Assembly: GCA_963995505.1 (NCBI GenBank)
Contig: OZ023183.1
Coordinates: forward strand, 15,062,671-15,126,670
DNA: 64,000 nucleotides
Direction: 5' to 3'
DNA from: Hypericum androsaemum
Taxonomy: Eukaryota; Streptophyta; Magnoliopsida; Malpighiales; Hypericaceae
Below are positions 20,935 through 38,201 of the stretch, piece by piece. The notes beneath the pieces are model-generated. The model made no database searches. It saw only the letters and a program-made list of their open reading frames with translations, and was not told the DNA's origin. The stretch's first letter is position 1. Each line of letters opens with the position of its first letter. A program made the translations under genes and the position numbers.

Positions 20935-23900
20935 TGATAAATTTTGGTGCTTTCCGTCACATGCAGATGCATTAAAGGAGCTAAAAAATATGCAGTCTAA
21001 CGACACATTGTCAAATAAATATTTATCTTTAAAAAAATGCATTAAAGGAGCGAAATTGCGTAAATCACGCTATTTCCAGGTTCAAAAAAAATGAATTCCC
21101 AGCTTTGTTCACACTATAAGCATGACCGCGGGAGAAAAAAGAAGCAAATATCTTTGAAACATTGGGCGAAGTTGTCACTTACACGAATTTAAAAATTTTA
21201 TCTTCTAAGATAACTTCTGTCAAGGTAGCATATTACTATATAGATATGTGATTATTGTAAGAAATTAGTGCTTAACTGCATACTTGGTGCAGGAGTTTCG
21301 TGCTTATTGCACATTAGGTATAACTATTATTGGAACAATAAAATTTTACCTATAAAAAATATATTTATAATGCCCATAAAGATTGCACCCAATTATCAGG
21401 AAAAAAATAATTGTACTAATTTCACAAAGTATGTAATAGCAAAGCTTTAATCTACCTAAGTGAATCAACATACAAAATAAAATCTTGATGGTCAAATTCC
21501 AGTATAAAATTCGACCAACGAAAATTGCAACGCCTTAGAAGCCGCTTGCGATAATCATTTTCACTCCCTAACAGAAAATATAAAAGCTATTGCTTGGTCG
21601 GCTAATTATACGAGTCAGTCACGACTAAATTCTCACCAACGTAAGATGAGTAGGATAGTAATAGGTCATATCTCTTTTTTCAAAAATCGGTGGGTCAATT
21701 CTTATCCTTTGCAGAAAAGTCAAAATTTTGTTTGGAAAGAAAATAAAATCTAATACCATCTAGAGCTCTAGAATTCAGTCCAACCCGCCTAAATATTTTT
21801 TGACAAAAAAAATTGCTAGCCCGTCGAATTATTTTGTGGAAGCATGTGGAATTTCCTGCTGTCACGTTTATATTGTGGACGCTTATCCCGTTCGTAACAG
21901 ACTTTTATAGCATATTCTTACCGTCACCCGAAACCCGAATATTTACTGGAACAAATTATGTGAGTTACAGCCGCATATTTCCAGTGAACTATATAGTCTA
22001 CTAGTTATAACACGTGTTACAAGGACGGAAAACATCTTTATCATTATGAATCCCGTAATTGAAGAATATTTTCATTAAAAGATATTCTTGGAGATGCATG
22101 CACATTAAATTTTCGTGCTTTTAATGTTAGTGGTTTTGGAAGTTTATGCTTGTTAAGCAAAGTTGGTGATAAGTTTACTCCATGCTTCCTTATTTAGGAA
22201 CCTATAGTTAGAGTAGTATGTATAGGTCTCTAATTAGTTGTTAGTTAAGAGTGTCATTAATAAGTGGTTGAACAGAAAGTTGCTCAACTACTTTTTAACC
22301 ATTATAAACTTCAGTTGAATATGCTAATGAGATCGTTTAACCAGGTATATAGAAAATGAGTTATTCTAACTTAACCACATGTTTAAAGTTTGAACGTTAT
22401 AAATATTGCAATGTTAAATGCTTATTACCATGAAAGTCATATTTGGTTTGAATCTTAATTAGTCTGTTGAACGACTATACATATATTAGTAGTTTTGAAA
22501 AAAAACTGTATAAGGATCAAATGAGGTGAATAACAAGTAGGTTATTCCTTATAAAACCTGTTTTTATTATAGTATGCAATTATATGTAGGATCCGTCACC
22601 ATATACATGACTACACAAAGGAATATTGAGTCAACTTTTTTTTATCAGATATCATTCTATTTACCATTGATAGTACACGATAATATGCAAGATACGTCTG
22701 CCATATCCATGAATACATTAAGGATTAATCCAGAGTCAACTTTGTTAGCAATTTTTATTATACTTACAGAATTATAGTCAATTTTCAGCTTAACAAAATT
22801 TAATTTATTAACTGCTTGAACCAACTCATGTTATTGGTAATAAATTAAAATGTTTATTTTATTGATTATAAATTAAATTTGGCCCTCGTAAAATAGACTT
22901 ATCAACAAGTGCACAAATAGAATGTAGCTCTCTCACTTTTTTTAGAGGAAAGTGACTCATATGTCATATATTAGAATAGAAGGTTACAAGCAAAGAAAAT
23001 AATGCAAATGCATAGGTAAAACAATATAAACATATAGTTAAGACAAAAGTTTCACACAACCAAAAGGTAACAATATAGATCTCTCACTTTAGTCATGTGT
23101 CTATGGTAGAGTGCGTCTCGTGATAAGTTATTCTAATTCAATCATAATTTCGAATTGATACCTAAGAATATAACTATGTTAAAACATGGCGGGAACAAAC
23201 TTCGGGTTATTAGTAGGTGTCCGTGTACCGATAGTTACGAACAAAACATTTACTCATGCGTACCTAATTAGTTGGACCCGATATTCCATATCCAGAACCC
23301 ACTTGAAAATGGCTGGTGAATTGGAGAGCACTCGGCAGTTGAGAGAAGAATATGGCAATTAGATAATCTTATTTAGCAACGAGAAGTGTGCTTTACACAC
23401 GAATGCCACCATCTCCCATCACTTTATTTATCTTACTTAAAAACGAGGAGTGTGCTTTACACACGAATACCACCCATTTCCCATTACTTTAAGTGTCCTA
23501 TCAATCGAGGTCGCCCCTGTTGCCTTCCTCTCCACCATTCCCACCTCTATCGATGGGTGAGAAAATTGTTCAAGATTAATCAAGAAATTTTGAGTATAAA
23601 ATCTTTAAAAATATATAAATATTAAATAATACTAATTTAGAGATTTTTGCCACATTTAAAAAATCATATTAGCTTAAACTGATTAATCGGTTTAATGAGT
23701 ATTTGAATAACAAAATGTAAAAACCAAAACCAACAACAGTTGCCATGATTTTGTCTTCCATATTACTCCGCGGATAAAGATTGTGTCCATTAATTAATTT
23801 ATGTGGATGGTGTTAGCCACAATGTAGTCTTTTAATTATGGGTCGGGTTCATTGACTTCAAATTTAATAAATTTGTTTTGGGTACCTTCTACTTGAATAT

Positions 23901-26033
23901 GGATTAGTCGTTCTAGATAGCGAGTAGTTTCCGGAGGAAAAAAGAATTTTGAGAAGAAAGCATGAAAAGCGGGCCCATTTTCATTCAGCTTATGAAAAGA
24001 ATAATTTCATGAATTAGATCGGCATAGAATTGCTTTTTTCACTCAGTTAAATCTGCATAAAGTTTGGATTGCTCTCGCGGTGCATGTAAACATCTCTCGT
24101 CCCAAAAGCCAAACGCGGTAGTACTAGTACCCCTGTTTGATCCCATGACCCATTACCCCTATTTCCTGCATATTCCTAACATTTCTGGAAAATATACCTT
24201 TTATTTCTTTTTAAAAAAAATTAAAATTAATAATGTAACAGTATACATGAATCTTAATTATACAAATACTATTATAAATTATCATAAATAGTTTTAAAAA
24301 GTTATAGATCTTGTTGGATTTTTATAATAAACAATTACATCATTTAAGGGGTACTTATATCAAATAAAATTATTAAAATTACTTGGTCAGACATTTTTTA
24401 ACCGTTGTATGCAAATTGGTCAAATCACAATATTACATTCTGTGATTATCCATAATACCGATTAGCTAATTAATGGTCCACTTGTTAACATGCCACCCAT
24501 GGATAAATCCGGACATATCAAATCATAAAAGCAATCCACTAACCTTAAAAGCAAATGATTTGATAGTAGGAATTAACATTAAAAATTTCGTAAATAAAGG
24601 CGGCTCGTACTTACGATTCTCATATTGCTTTTACAAAAGCAACATAGTGGCAAAAATATGGGAATATGGGAATGTGCTTGTTCATAAAGGATAGATTTTA
24701 CGTTGGTCCAAATCCTGCCATACAAAAAATCATATGGTTCCCTTCAAAAAAAATTCTATGGTAACTTGGTGTATTTAGACTAATCCACAAGTACCATGTG
24801 GCGAAGTCCATTAATCAAATTAATTGGATAAATTCATGGAATAGAATCTTGCGACTTGTAGTCACAAAACAATTTTGAGTGGAGAAATGAGAGTAAAAAG
24901 GATTCTCCCACGGAGAAAAACGAAACTCACGAGATGAAACCAACAACGATAATACAAGTTCCAGGAGATTTGGATTCACTTAAGCACGTCAACATAAATG
25001 TAAAAAATATTATTAGAAGAGTCACTTTTAAAATGGGCTCGATATACTCGAATTTGAATATCAAACCTTATGCACAGAAAAACTCACAAGATGAGCCCAA
25101 AATTGTAACGTTGTAATCTCTGAATAATTATGTGACCAGTTGATTTAAGTATTTGTCGATAGATTACACATAACATAGAACTAACGAGATTATATTGACA
25201 GCCCATGCCAAGGCCCAAAACCACGGTAATGAACTTGACCCATGAAACTGGTCCTCTCTCGTCCATTAGTTCGAAGAATACTGGCCTATTTGCATTCTCC
25301 CCGTAAAGTTTTCAGTAGGGTAAAAGTTTGAGATGTCCGAATGTGTATATACATCCAGAAATGGAACACGAAAGTAGAGAAGCCTAAATAAACTTAGTTT
25401 AGTTAGTGTCAGGCCCAACCCATTTTGAATATCGGCCCAACACATTTTGATTAGTGTGTGGTGTCCCCTGCTGTCTGAGGGGCTTGTGTGTTGTCCCCCA
25501 GACTGTGAGGCAAAACCTAGAGATGGTCGGGTTAGTCGCAAATTTGGAGGACGGTTGGAAATTTTTGTTAGAAAAATTAGAGGATATTTAGCTATTTGAC
25601 GTTTAATTAAATAAAATTAATAATGTAATTATTTTAAAAAACTTTTGATGACCGACAGTTGGACTAGCTAGACTGGTTAGACCGTAACATGGAGAGTGAT
25701 TAAAAATATTGGTTTGAGCTTAACCAGTAAATCAGATACTTTAATAGTAAGAACGTTGTCATAATTTGAGATATTACTCAATTTAAATATAGACTAATCG
25801 ATATAAGTAAATGTAAATGACTCCATAAAAATTGCTTCGGGATTACATACCATGAAGAATGACACTTCGTGGCACTACGAGCTGAACAGTTAATGTTCTG
25901 TAAGTTTCACAATAAACCACCAGTTATGACACTGGAGTCTGGCAGGTTCTTAGTACTTACCAAACAAGGGAAAATATTATATTACCATATAATAAACAAC
26001 ATCGATTTGAGATTAGTGGGAACTACATAAAAG
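20935..26033. other. Long AT-rich spacer, no gene seen
   Basis: No family, tRNA or long open frame is recognisable in this 5 kb. Two weak internal duplications are visible: one at 22568-22640 against 22678-22745 (sharing GAGTCAACTTT) and the clearer one at 23367-23491. The open frames are short and of biased composition. Confidence 0.55.
23367..23491. repeat. 64-bp imperfect tandem duplication with a small hairpin
   Basis: Two units (23367-23430, 23431-23491) share GTGTGCTTTACACACGAAT followed by CCAC and a TCCCAT / TCCCATT segment. The GTGTG-CTTTA-CACAC core can fold on itself. Confidence 0.75.
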
Positions 26034-26232
26034 ATGTCTATACGGAGGGGACTAAATTTGGGCCGTCAGATTTGATTGTCTTTAAATCTGATGGTCAATA
26101 ACCTATAGGTGATAATGACTTACATGTGAAGTAATATTGATTTACATCTGAAATGATATTGATTTACATGAAACTGGTTTGCATGTGAAGTGATATTGGT
26201 TTGCGTTAGTCCTCATAAGTGGAGGTTAGCCC
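26034..26232. mobile_element. Short relative of the palindrome's MULE end sequence
   Basis: It contains GGGGACTAAA, GCCGTCAGATTT and ATCTGATGGT in the same order as 37556-37640. A run of degenerate units of the type GTGATATTGGTTT / GTAATATTGATTT follows, like those filling 40150-41660. It is probably an old fragment or small deletion derivative of the FAR1/MULE family. The borders are approximate. Confidence 0.5.
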
Positions 26233-26686
26233 AATTCCCACCAAATTCGGGCCCACAAACAACAGTGAAACTCATTATCAGCTCGAGTCAATGCAAGAAT
26301 CATTAACAATAATCAAATCCCATTCCCCATCATTAGTAGGACCGGAGCGGGGTTAACATTTCTAGAAAGTGAATTGACACAAGATAATTGAAAAGAGTAA
26401 TATGGTTAAGACCACCGATAATTTTAATGCCAAAGATATTACTTATTTAATAGTAGTATATGTTATTTAAATAGTCAAATATTTTTATGAAAATTTTAGT
26501 ACTTAATAACACTATTGATATTTTGCACTCATGCACATTTGACTTATACTTTTGATGGACAATTTCCGTATTAAAATTTTTTAATCAAAACAACAACCAG
26601 GTGAGATAGTTGTTGCGATAATTTTGTCATCTTTCAAATATCACTAGATTCAAACATAGATTAGTTGTTTTGGTCGATTGGATATA
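26233..26686. other. AT-rich spacer, no gene seen
   Basis: No coding or repeat structure is recognised. Confidence 0.5.
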
Positions 26687-27227
26687 CAGTAAAACCTCTC
26701 TAAAGTGATATTGTTGGGACCAGAGAAAATTATCACAGGTTATAATATAAGAGGGGTTTACATTTTTTTACTAAAAAAAATTATTGTGTAATTCTCATTT
26801 GATCAAGACCCCTCTATCTGCTACACTCTGACCGAACAAGATATTGTTGATGCAATTTTGAATCAATCAAATAAAAGTCACGAGATACCTTAAATCTCGG
26901 CTTAAAGCATTATTCAAATGCTACACTCGATTAAAATTTTTTTTACAACAAGACGGCGATCACAAGGATCATTTAAAGATAATTCAAAAGATGAATGATG
27001 ACGTAAAAGTTATCAAACAATAAAATCTAATACAAGTTAACATCTTAAAACAATTTTCAAATTCGCAAAGTACACCGAAATTTTACACTAAAATTTTCTG
27101 AAAAAATATAAATTATTACGATAGAAGGGTTATCACATTTTAACACTGGTCCCAACTCGGGACCGAAATTTTATCAATTTAAAAATATTATCACTTTACA
27201 GGGAATCACTTTACAAAAGTTTTACTG
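26687..27227. mobile_element. Emigrant-like (pogo/mariner) MITE
   Basis: The 541-bp element starts CAGTAAAACCTCTCTAAAGT and its inverted right end reads CAGTAAAACTTTTGTAAAGT. It is flanked by TA on both sides (26685-26686, 27228-27229). The terminal sequence CAGTAAAACCTCTATAAATT is that of the Emigrant MITEs related to pogo-like elements. The subterminal inverted similarity includes GGGACC and GATAATA blocks. It codes for nothing and ends 200 bp before the bZIP start codon. Confidence 0.82.
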
Positions 27228-27427
27228 TATTATAAACCCAAAAAGTTAACCAAAGCAACAACAAAACTCCTCCTCCCAACTAACCCCAATAATTGCATTG
27301 GTGGTTGCTTAACACCTTCCCAATCCCATCTGACCACCACCGCCGCTACTAACTAAAAACCAGATCCCCCACCCAAAAAAAAAACCCCCAAAAGCTAAAG
27401 GACTGGGGTTGGTGAGGAGGAGGCGGA

Positions 27428-32680
<5,253 letters not shown>

Positions 32681-33893
32681 TGTTGTACCAGAGACATATC
32701 GGTTGCTGGGATCAGAAAATCAGCTGAATAGAAGTTGGCTACAAAAGTTTAGCATCTTTGTATATTATGTGCTGTATATGTGTTGCTCATAAATGGGTGG
32801 GGAACAGCATTGCCTCATCTCCGATGTGGCAAGGCTTTAGCCCCTGCTAATTACTAATTACACTACATCATCAGAAGAATTAAACATAGGAACATGTTGC
32901 AGCACATTGTAAGAGAGAGCTCTCTGTATTATAACCGAGTTTATGGTTGTCATAATTTATGGACTAGCAACACTTGTACAATCTAATCTTTGCTTCAGAC
33001 ACGCTTTAAACTTATGGGTCGCTTTTGTTGAATTGATTTAAATATGTTATATTACAAATTATGTTTGCTTGAGATTTTCTACTTACTTATTGAATAAGTA
33101 TTTGTGGTATTGTTTAGACGAGGCATCAGCAATTCGATTAATCCTTTCGGAGTAAACTTTGACGACAGAAATGAGAGGGGAGACTGGTTTTTGCGTAAAC
33201 CATCGTTTGGATCTAAATTCTCTCTTGTTCACCGATTTTCCACTCTAATATAAGGGTGCTATGTTTTAGTAACTTCAAAAAAGTGTATAGAACTGTAGTT
33301 TTAGTTGGAGAAATTCTAATTTGGTGCACCGAGAACAAGGAGATGGATGATGACTCTCATCCTAGCATCCAAAATTCTCGAGAGAGCATCGACTGTTCTT
33401 GGGCATAGTTTTAAAAAACGTGGTCAGACTACGAATCGCCCAAAAAAAGCGGACCATTTTTCAGTGTTTCTATGGTTTTCGGTCAGACCGTCCAAAATTT
33501 GGTCGGATTAGGCAGTTCGCACTGGTTTTTGACTCAGACCGATCAGTCTGACCAAATTTTATCCAAATCAGAAAAAATTAAAACAAAAAAGTCGTATCAT
33601 GTACTCGATTTCTCTAAATCAACAAAAGAAAATGGACTTTATATGTTATAAATTGGTTGATATTTATAAAATGTGGATTTTGAATCATATATTTCAACTA
33701 TTTGGTCTACGTAATCGTACCAAAATCTGTATTTTAAAACTATATTCTTGGGACATTCAAGAGACAACAAACAAACCTTTCAAAAAAAAGAGACAACAAA
33801 CAAAATAAGGAAACAAATTTCAGATAATGGAATAATTGAGATCCTCTTAAAACATCGAACTACAAAATCCGGTAATAATAAATCACTAGTTTT
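32681..33893. other. 3' UTR of the bZIP gene and convergent spacer
   Basis: The bZIP (+) and serine decarboxylase (-) genes end towards each other across this 1.2 kb. Near 33405-33550 a stretch rich in GGTCAGACC / GGTCGGA words after TAGTTTTAAAAAACG looks like a common small plant repeat. A reverse-oriented relative may lie at 9040-9125. Confidence 0.5.
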
Positions 33894-36245
33894 TCACTTG
33901 TGCAAAGCACAAATGCAGTTATCATTCCCTACGTCAGCAGCAATGCAAGGAGGGTGGACATTAGCATCCTGGTACCAAGTCAAGCGCTTCTCAATCAACT
34001 CGTTCAGGAAGTCGTCCAACTTATCAATTGTCACATTGGGCATCACCACCACATGCGCGATGTTTCCTTGACACGCCAGCTGCCACCTGCGAACAAATTC
34101 CTCGTCCAAAGGCCGCTCGAACACAACTGTGCTGCTGAGTTCATTCAGCATCACGCCAATGCCAGCATCGCGGAGGCGGTCCTTCAAGTAATGAGCATTT
34201 CTGAGACACTTCTGAACTTCCTTCTGGAATCCTTTGTATCCTTTTCGGTTGAGTGTATACCAAAGGAATATGGGAGCATGACCGTTGCGACTTCCCATGA
34301 TGGTGGCGTCCCTGGAGGCAAGGTACTCGACGTTTCTTGAGAGAGCATTGATGTGCTCCAGTCTAGTTATCTGAACACCACACGGCATCGGACATCCAAC
34401 AAACTTGTGGCCAGAAACACTCACGCTCCCAATGGGCTTCTTGAAAGATACTTTTGGTGCCTATCATCAAAACAAACAATAAGATTCAGCATGTCAGGGT
34501 CACGCAAAAGAAACACGCATTTACCCGTTTGACAAAAGAAACAACACAAACAATAACTTACCCGTTTGACGAAAGGCATCATGAGTCCAAAGAGAGCACC
34601 ATCACAATGAATGTAGAAACGATCATGGTTAAAGCCACAATCTTCAAGAGTCTTTATTACCAAATCAAGATCATCAACAGCTCCTTTCACGGTCGTGCCA
34701 ATATTCACGTTGATGATTGCTGGTTTGTCCTTGTTGGCAAGCAGCTTTTCTTGAAAGTCGGTACAATCGATCTCACCAGAAATCAGACAATTAACCTTCA
34801 CGCACTCCATTCTATACATACGAGCTGCTTTGAAAACAGAATAGTGTGACTCCCGGGAGGCATACAAAATGCCATCAGGGAACACTTCCCTCCTACATGA
34901 TTAAAAAACGCCAAACATGTCGGTTGTTTCCAAGAATTTGACACGGATGAACACAAACAAGCAAAGGTTCAAAAGCGACTTACCCAACTAATATCCCGTG
35001 GAGGTTACCTTCTGTACCACAGTTGGTGATGTAACCCCAGTAATCATTCTTCTCTATCTCCCACAGACGCGCAAACCAATCCAGAACACCAACTTCAAAC
35101 TGCCTGGAATGGACACCGTAGTTGCTCTCGATGAACGGGTCACCGAGATTGTTGATGGAGAAATGTTGCAACTGCCCCAAAGCGCCATAGTCGAAGTCCA
35201 AGTTATAAGGATAACCTACAACAGCCCATTGACACACCAAAACAAAATGTCAGCTATTATCAACAAACAAATCACATTTTTTGCAAGGAAACACATCTAC
35301 CTCTCTGTACACACAATTCCTAGGATTTTTAATATTCGTATAAATCGGCAAGCATGTTCAATGTTCATAGCAACTTTGATGCAGGGAGAAAGTGGATAGG
35401 CAACCACGAATCAGCTGATTTCGTAAAATATCGGAAATGGGCTGTACTCTCGTCAGTTGATTTCGTAGTCTCATCATTTGATTTCGCAAAATATAGAAAA
35501 CAGGCTATAGTGTCGGTCCGTTGATTCTAATAAAATACTGGAAGGCGACAAAGAATTAGGGAACCTAAATTTTATTTATCAAATTCAATTTCCGAAACAA
35601 TAGAAAAGCTCCTATTTGTAAAGATCTAAAATAAACCTATTGACTTCTAAAAAAAAATCAAAAATAAACCTATCGAAAACAAAACTCACGTGTAGAATCA
35701 TACTAGAGATCAACTCGTAATAATATCCAAAGACTAAAATAATGATTAAATATAATGTTATTCTCTATCTCCATCCATCCATCCATCAAGTTATTCAAAC
35801 TTGCTCTCTCTTTTTCCAATTTACAGTGTGAGAGCACCTGTCGGCACAATCTCTTTCTCCTTTCTACTATGTATTTAGACTTGAGTTGTACCGACTAATT
35901 CAGATTCGATCCGGGAAAATGTATTGCAGATACGATCCGAGTTAAGGTGCATCGTTACAAATAAATACGATCCGTACCTAGGTGGTATTTGGTGCGCTCC
36001 AACAAGGTCTTGCGGTAACGGGCGAGGACGCCGGCCATGTAGGCCTCCATGTCGCCGGTGGAGTCGTCGTTGGCCTCCGGCTCCGTCACCTCCAGGCACG
36101 TGGTGTGCACGTTCCTCCCCAGCACGATCTCCCTCTTCACCGCAACGACCGCGTCCTCCGCCACCTCCGGGGGCAGCGGTTCCGCGTCCTCCAGATCGAA
36201 CCCCTCCTTCCCGTTCACCTGCAACGGCGCCGTTCCAACCTCCAT
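33894..36245 (-). CDS. SDC1: Serine decarboxylase (PLP-dependent, group II)
   Basis: It converts serine to ethanolamine, feeding choline and phospholipid synthesis. Older annotations call such genes histidine decarboxylase. Exons on the minus strand: 36245-35978, 35215-34984, 34892-34562 and 34460-33894, joining to 465 residues in frame. Visible landmarks are the start of the core [15 protein letters not shown] (from about residue 85), [57 protein letters not shown] with the cofactor-contacting Asp, and [11 protein letters not shown], whose Lys (about residue 296) should form the Schiff base. The length is close to the usual ~480. The acidic N-terminus is variable in the family. A clean TATA box lies about 115 bp upstream. 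Intron 3 contains a copy of the exon 3 donor site (see findings). Confidence 0.94.
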
Positions 36246-36360
36246 CGCCTCTTCTTCTTCTCCTCCTCTAACAGATAAACGTGCGAGATAAAAGGGGGAG
36301 CGTTAGATCTCGAGCTCAAATGGGAAAGGGGCAGACATTGGCCGGACGTTAGGGGTTGGC

Positions 36361-36369
36361 TATTTATAG
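36361..36369 (-). promoter_or_regulatory. TATA box of the serine decarboxylase gene
   Basis: CTATAAATAGCC on the minus strand, about 115 bp before the ATG, is close to the ideal plant TATA box. Confidence 0.7.
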
Positions 36370-37648
36370 AGAAGGAAGAACAAGGGAGGGGGGCTAAACA
36401 CCACACTTCCAACTTCGTTCCGTCTTTATTATTTAAAGTAAACGTACTATCTGTGCTAATTATTTAAAGTAAATTTAAAGTAAACGTACTATCTGTGCTA
36501 ATTAATCACATATGCATAATTTTCGAATAATGACAAAATAAATTTATCAATTATTTTTTTAATTGCTCGAATTCTGCAACTCCCGACTTCTCCACCTGAA
36601 TATATATGCAATACAGTCTAATTTTTTTCCCAATATTATCGCTATTTATTATTTACAGAAATCACTTATTATTCATTGATTGATTTAAAATAGAACGATA
36701 CAAGTTATTTCTGGCTAAGTATACCTACCGACATATATTAGATATTATCCATTATTTTATATTAACCGATATCAGGATACATGTTGGACTAACTAATGCT
36801 GATTCGAGTTAGGTGCGACTTTTGAAATGTGTTAACAAAATTCCAACCAGTATTTTATCTGTTGCATTCAAAAAAATTCAAACTCAAAACTCAACGTCTT
36901 AATTAAGTTAGAATAAGTGTTCCACTAATTGATTTAAATAGTCGTTGGTTGGTATGTGCCAAAAAGATTTGTGAGACTAAATAAATTGAATGACTAACAT
37001 AAATAGTTAAAGAAAAAACCATTATTGTGGAGTAAGTTGCAAAAAATTAAATATTATATTTCTGCTAAACAGAATGAATTTAATGATGGGGTGCCACAAG
37101 AACATGCTTTTATCAAACCGTTGCCGTTTCAGTTCGGAAAATTCAAGTTGTTAATTAGTTTTAAACGTTATAAAACTCGAATAATTAGAGAAAATATCGC
37201 GGAGAAGACACCAACCATAAAGCATGACTATGTGCCACGTGTATAATATGTATTTGGATTTTTTTTCCTTCTAATTTTTGTGTACACATATTTCTTAGTG
37301 TTAACGTCAAGTGACCGACAGATTTTTTTTAACGACTAATGAGCAGGAAATAAACGTGGAATCTTATTTTTATTGTTAGTCATGTTATGGTGCGTATTAG
37401 ATATAATCTAACAAAATTTCTGTAATTAGATTTAAAAACAATACAATCATTTCCCAGAAAAAATAGAAAAAATTAATTAGCTCGTTTGCATTAATAGATT
37501 AATCACTTCGGTGTTATTAACGGACGAAAATGACGAGAGCGGATTGAGTGGGGACTAAAGAAATATACTCCATAGGTGGGGACAACATTCTTAGCCGTCA
37601 GATTTAATTGGGTGGTCAAATTTGACGATCTGATGGTTAAAAATTAGA
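36370..37648. other. Promoter side spacer and palindrome flank
   Basis: It starts with the far promoter of the serine decarboxylase gene, including a tandem duplication of about 40 bp near 36430-36505 (TATTTAAAGTAAACGTACTATCTGTGCTAATTA appears twice in part). From about 37549 the sequence GGGGACTAAA ... GCCGTCAGATTT ... ATCTGATGGT resembles 26040-26100 and may be the true outer end of the MULE family. It is present only on this side of the palindrome. Confidence 0.45.
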
Positions 37649-38201
37649 GGGGGCATTTTTGACGGGAAAGGATTAGGGGGGGGACAAATATAGTCCCCAA
37701 GTTTGGGGACTAAAGGAGATGGGGTGGCAGACTAGATATTAATAAGCTCTTTAAGAGTAATTTTGGAAAACTACTCTTCACCAAAAACGAGGAATAAAAA
37801 TAAAACAGAAATTCAAAAAAGGCAGAAATAACTACCAATAAACGTGGAGGACTTTTCAACTTCCTGTAAGGAAGGACTCTTTACCTTACCAATATCAATA
37901 TCAAAAACCCTAGCAGCTACTTTATCAATAAACTGAATTCTCTATAACAAAAAATTCATTGGAGGGCTTTGAAAGTTACGGAAAAAAAAGTTGAGCATAT
38001 TATTTTACTATTTTTAGCATTGTACGTAAAGTTGAGCAACCACTTCTCTCCTCTGTTGAAGGTACGTGTATTTTGTTTTTTTGACAAAACCTTCTTCGTC
38101 TTCGATAAACTCTGATTTTTAAGACGGTTAAGATCTGTATTTAATCATGGAGCTCTTCAACGATGATATTGGTTTTACCCTTTATCATTTTTATTTGTTC
38201 C

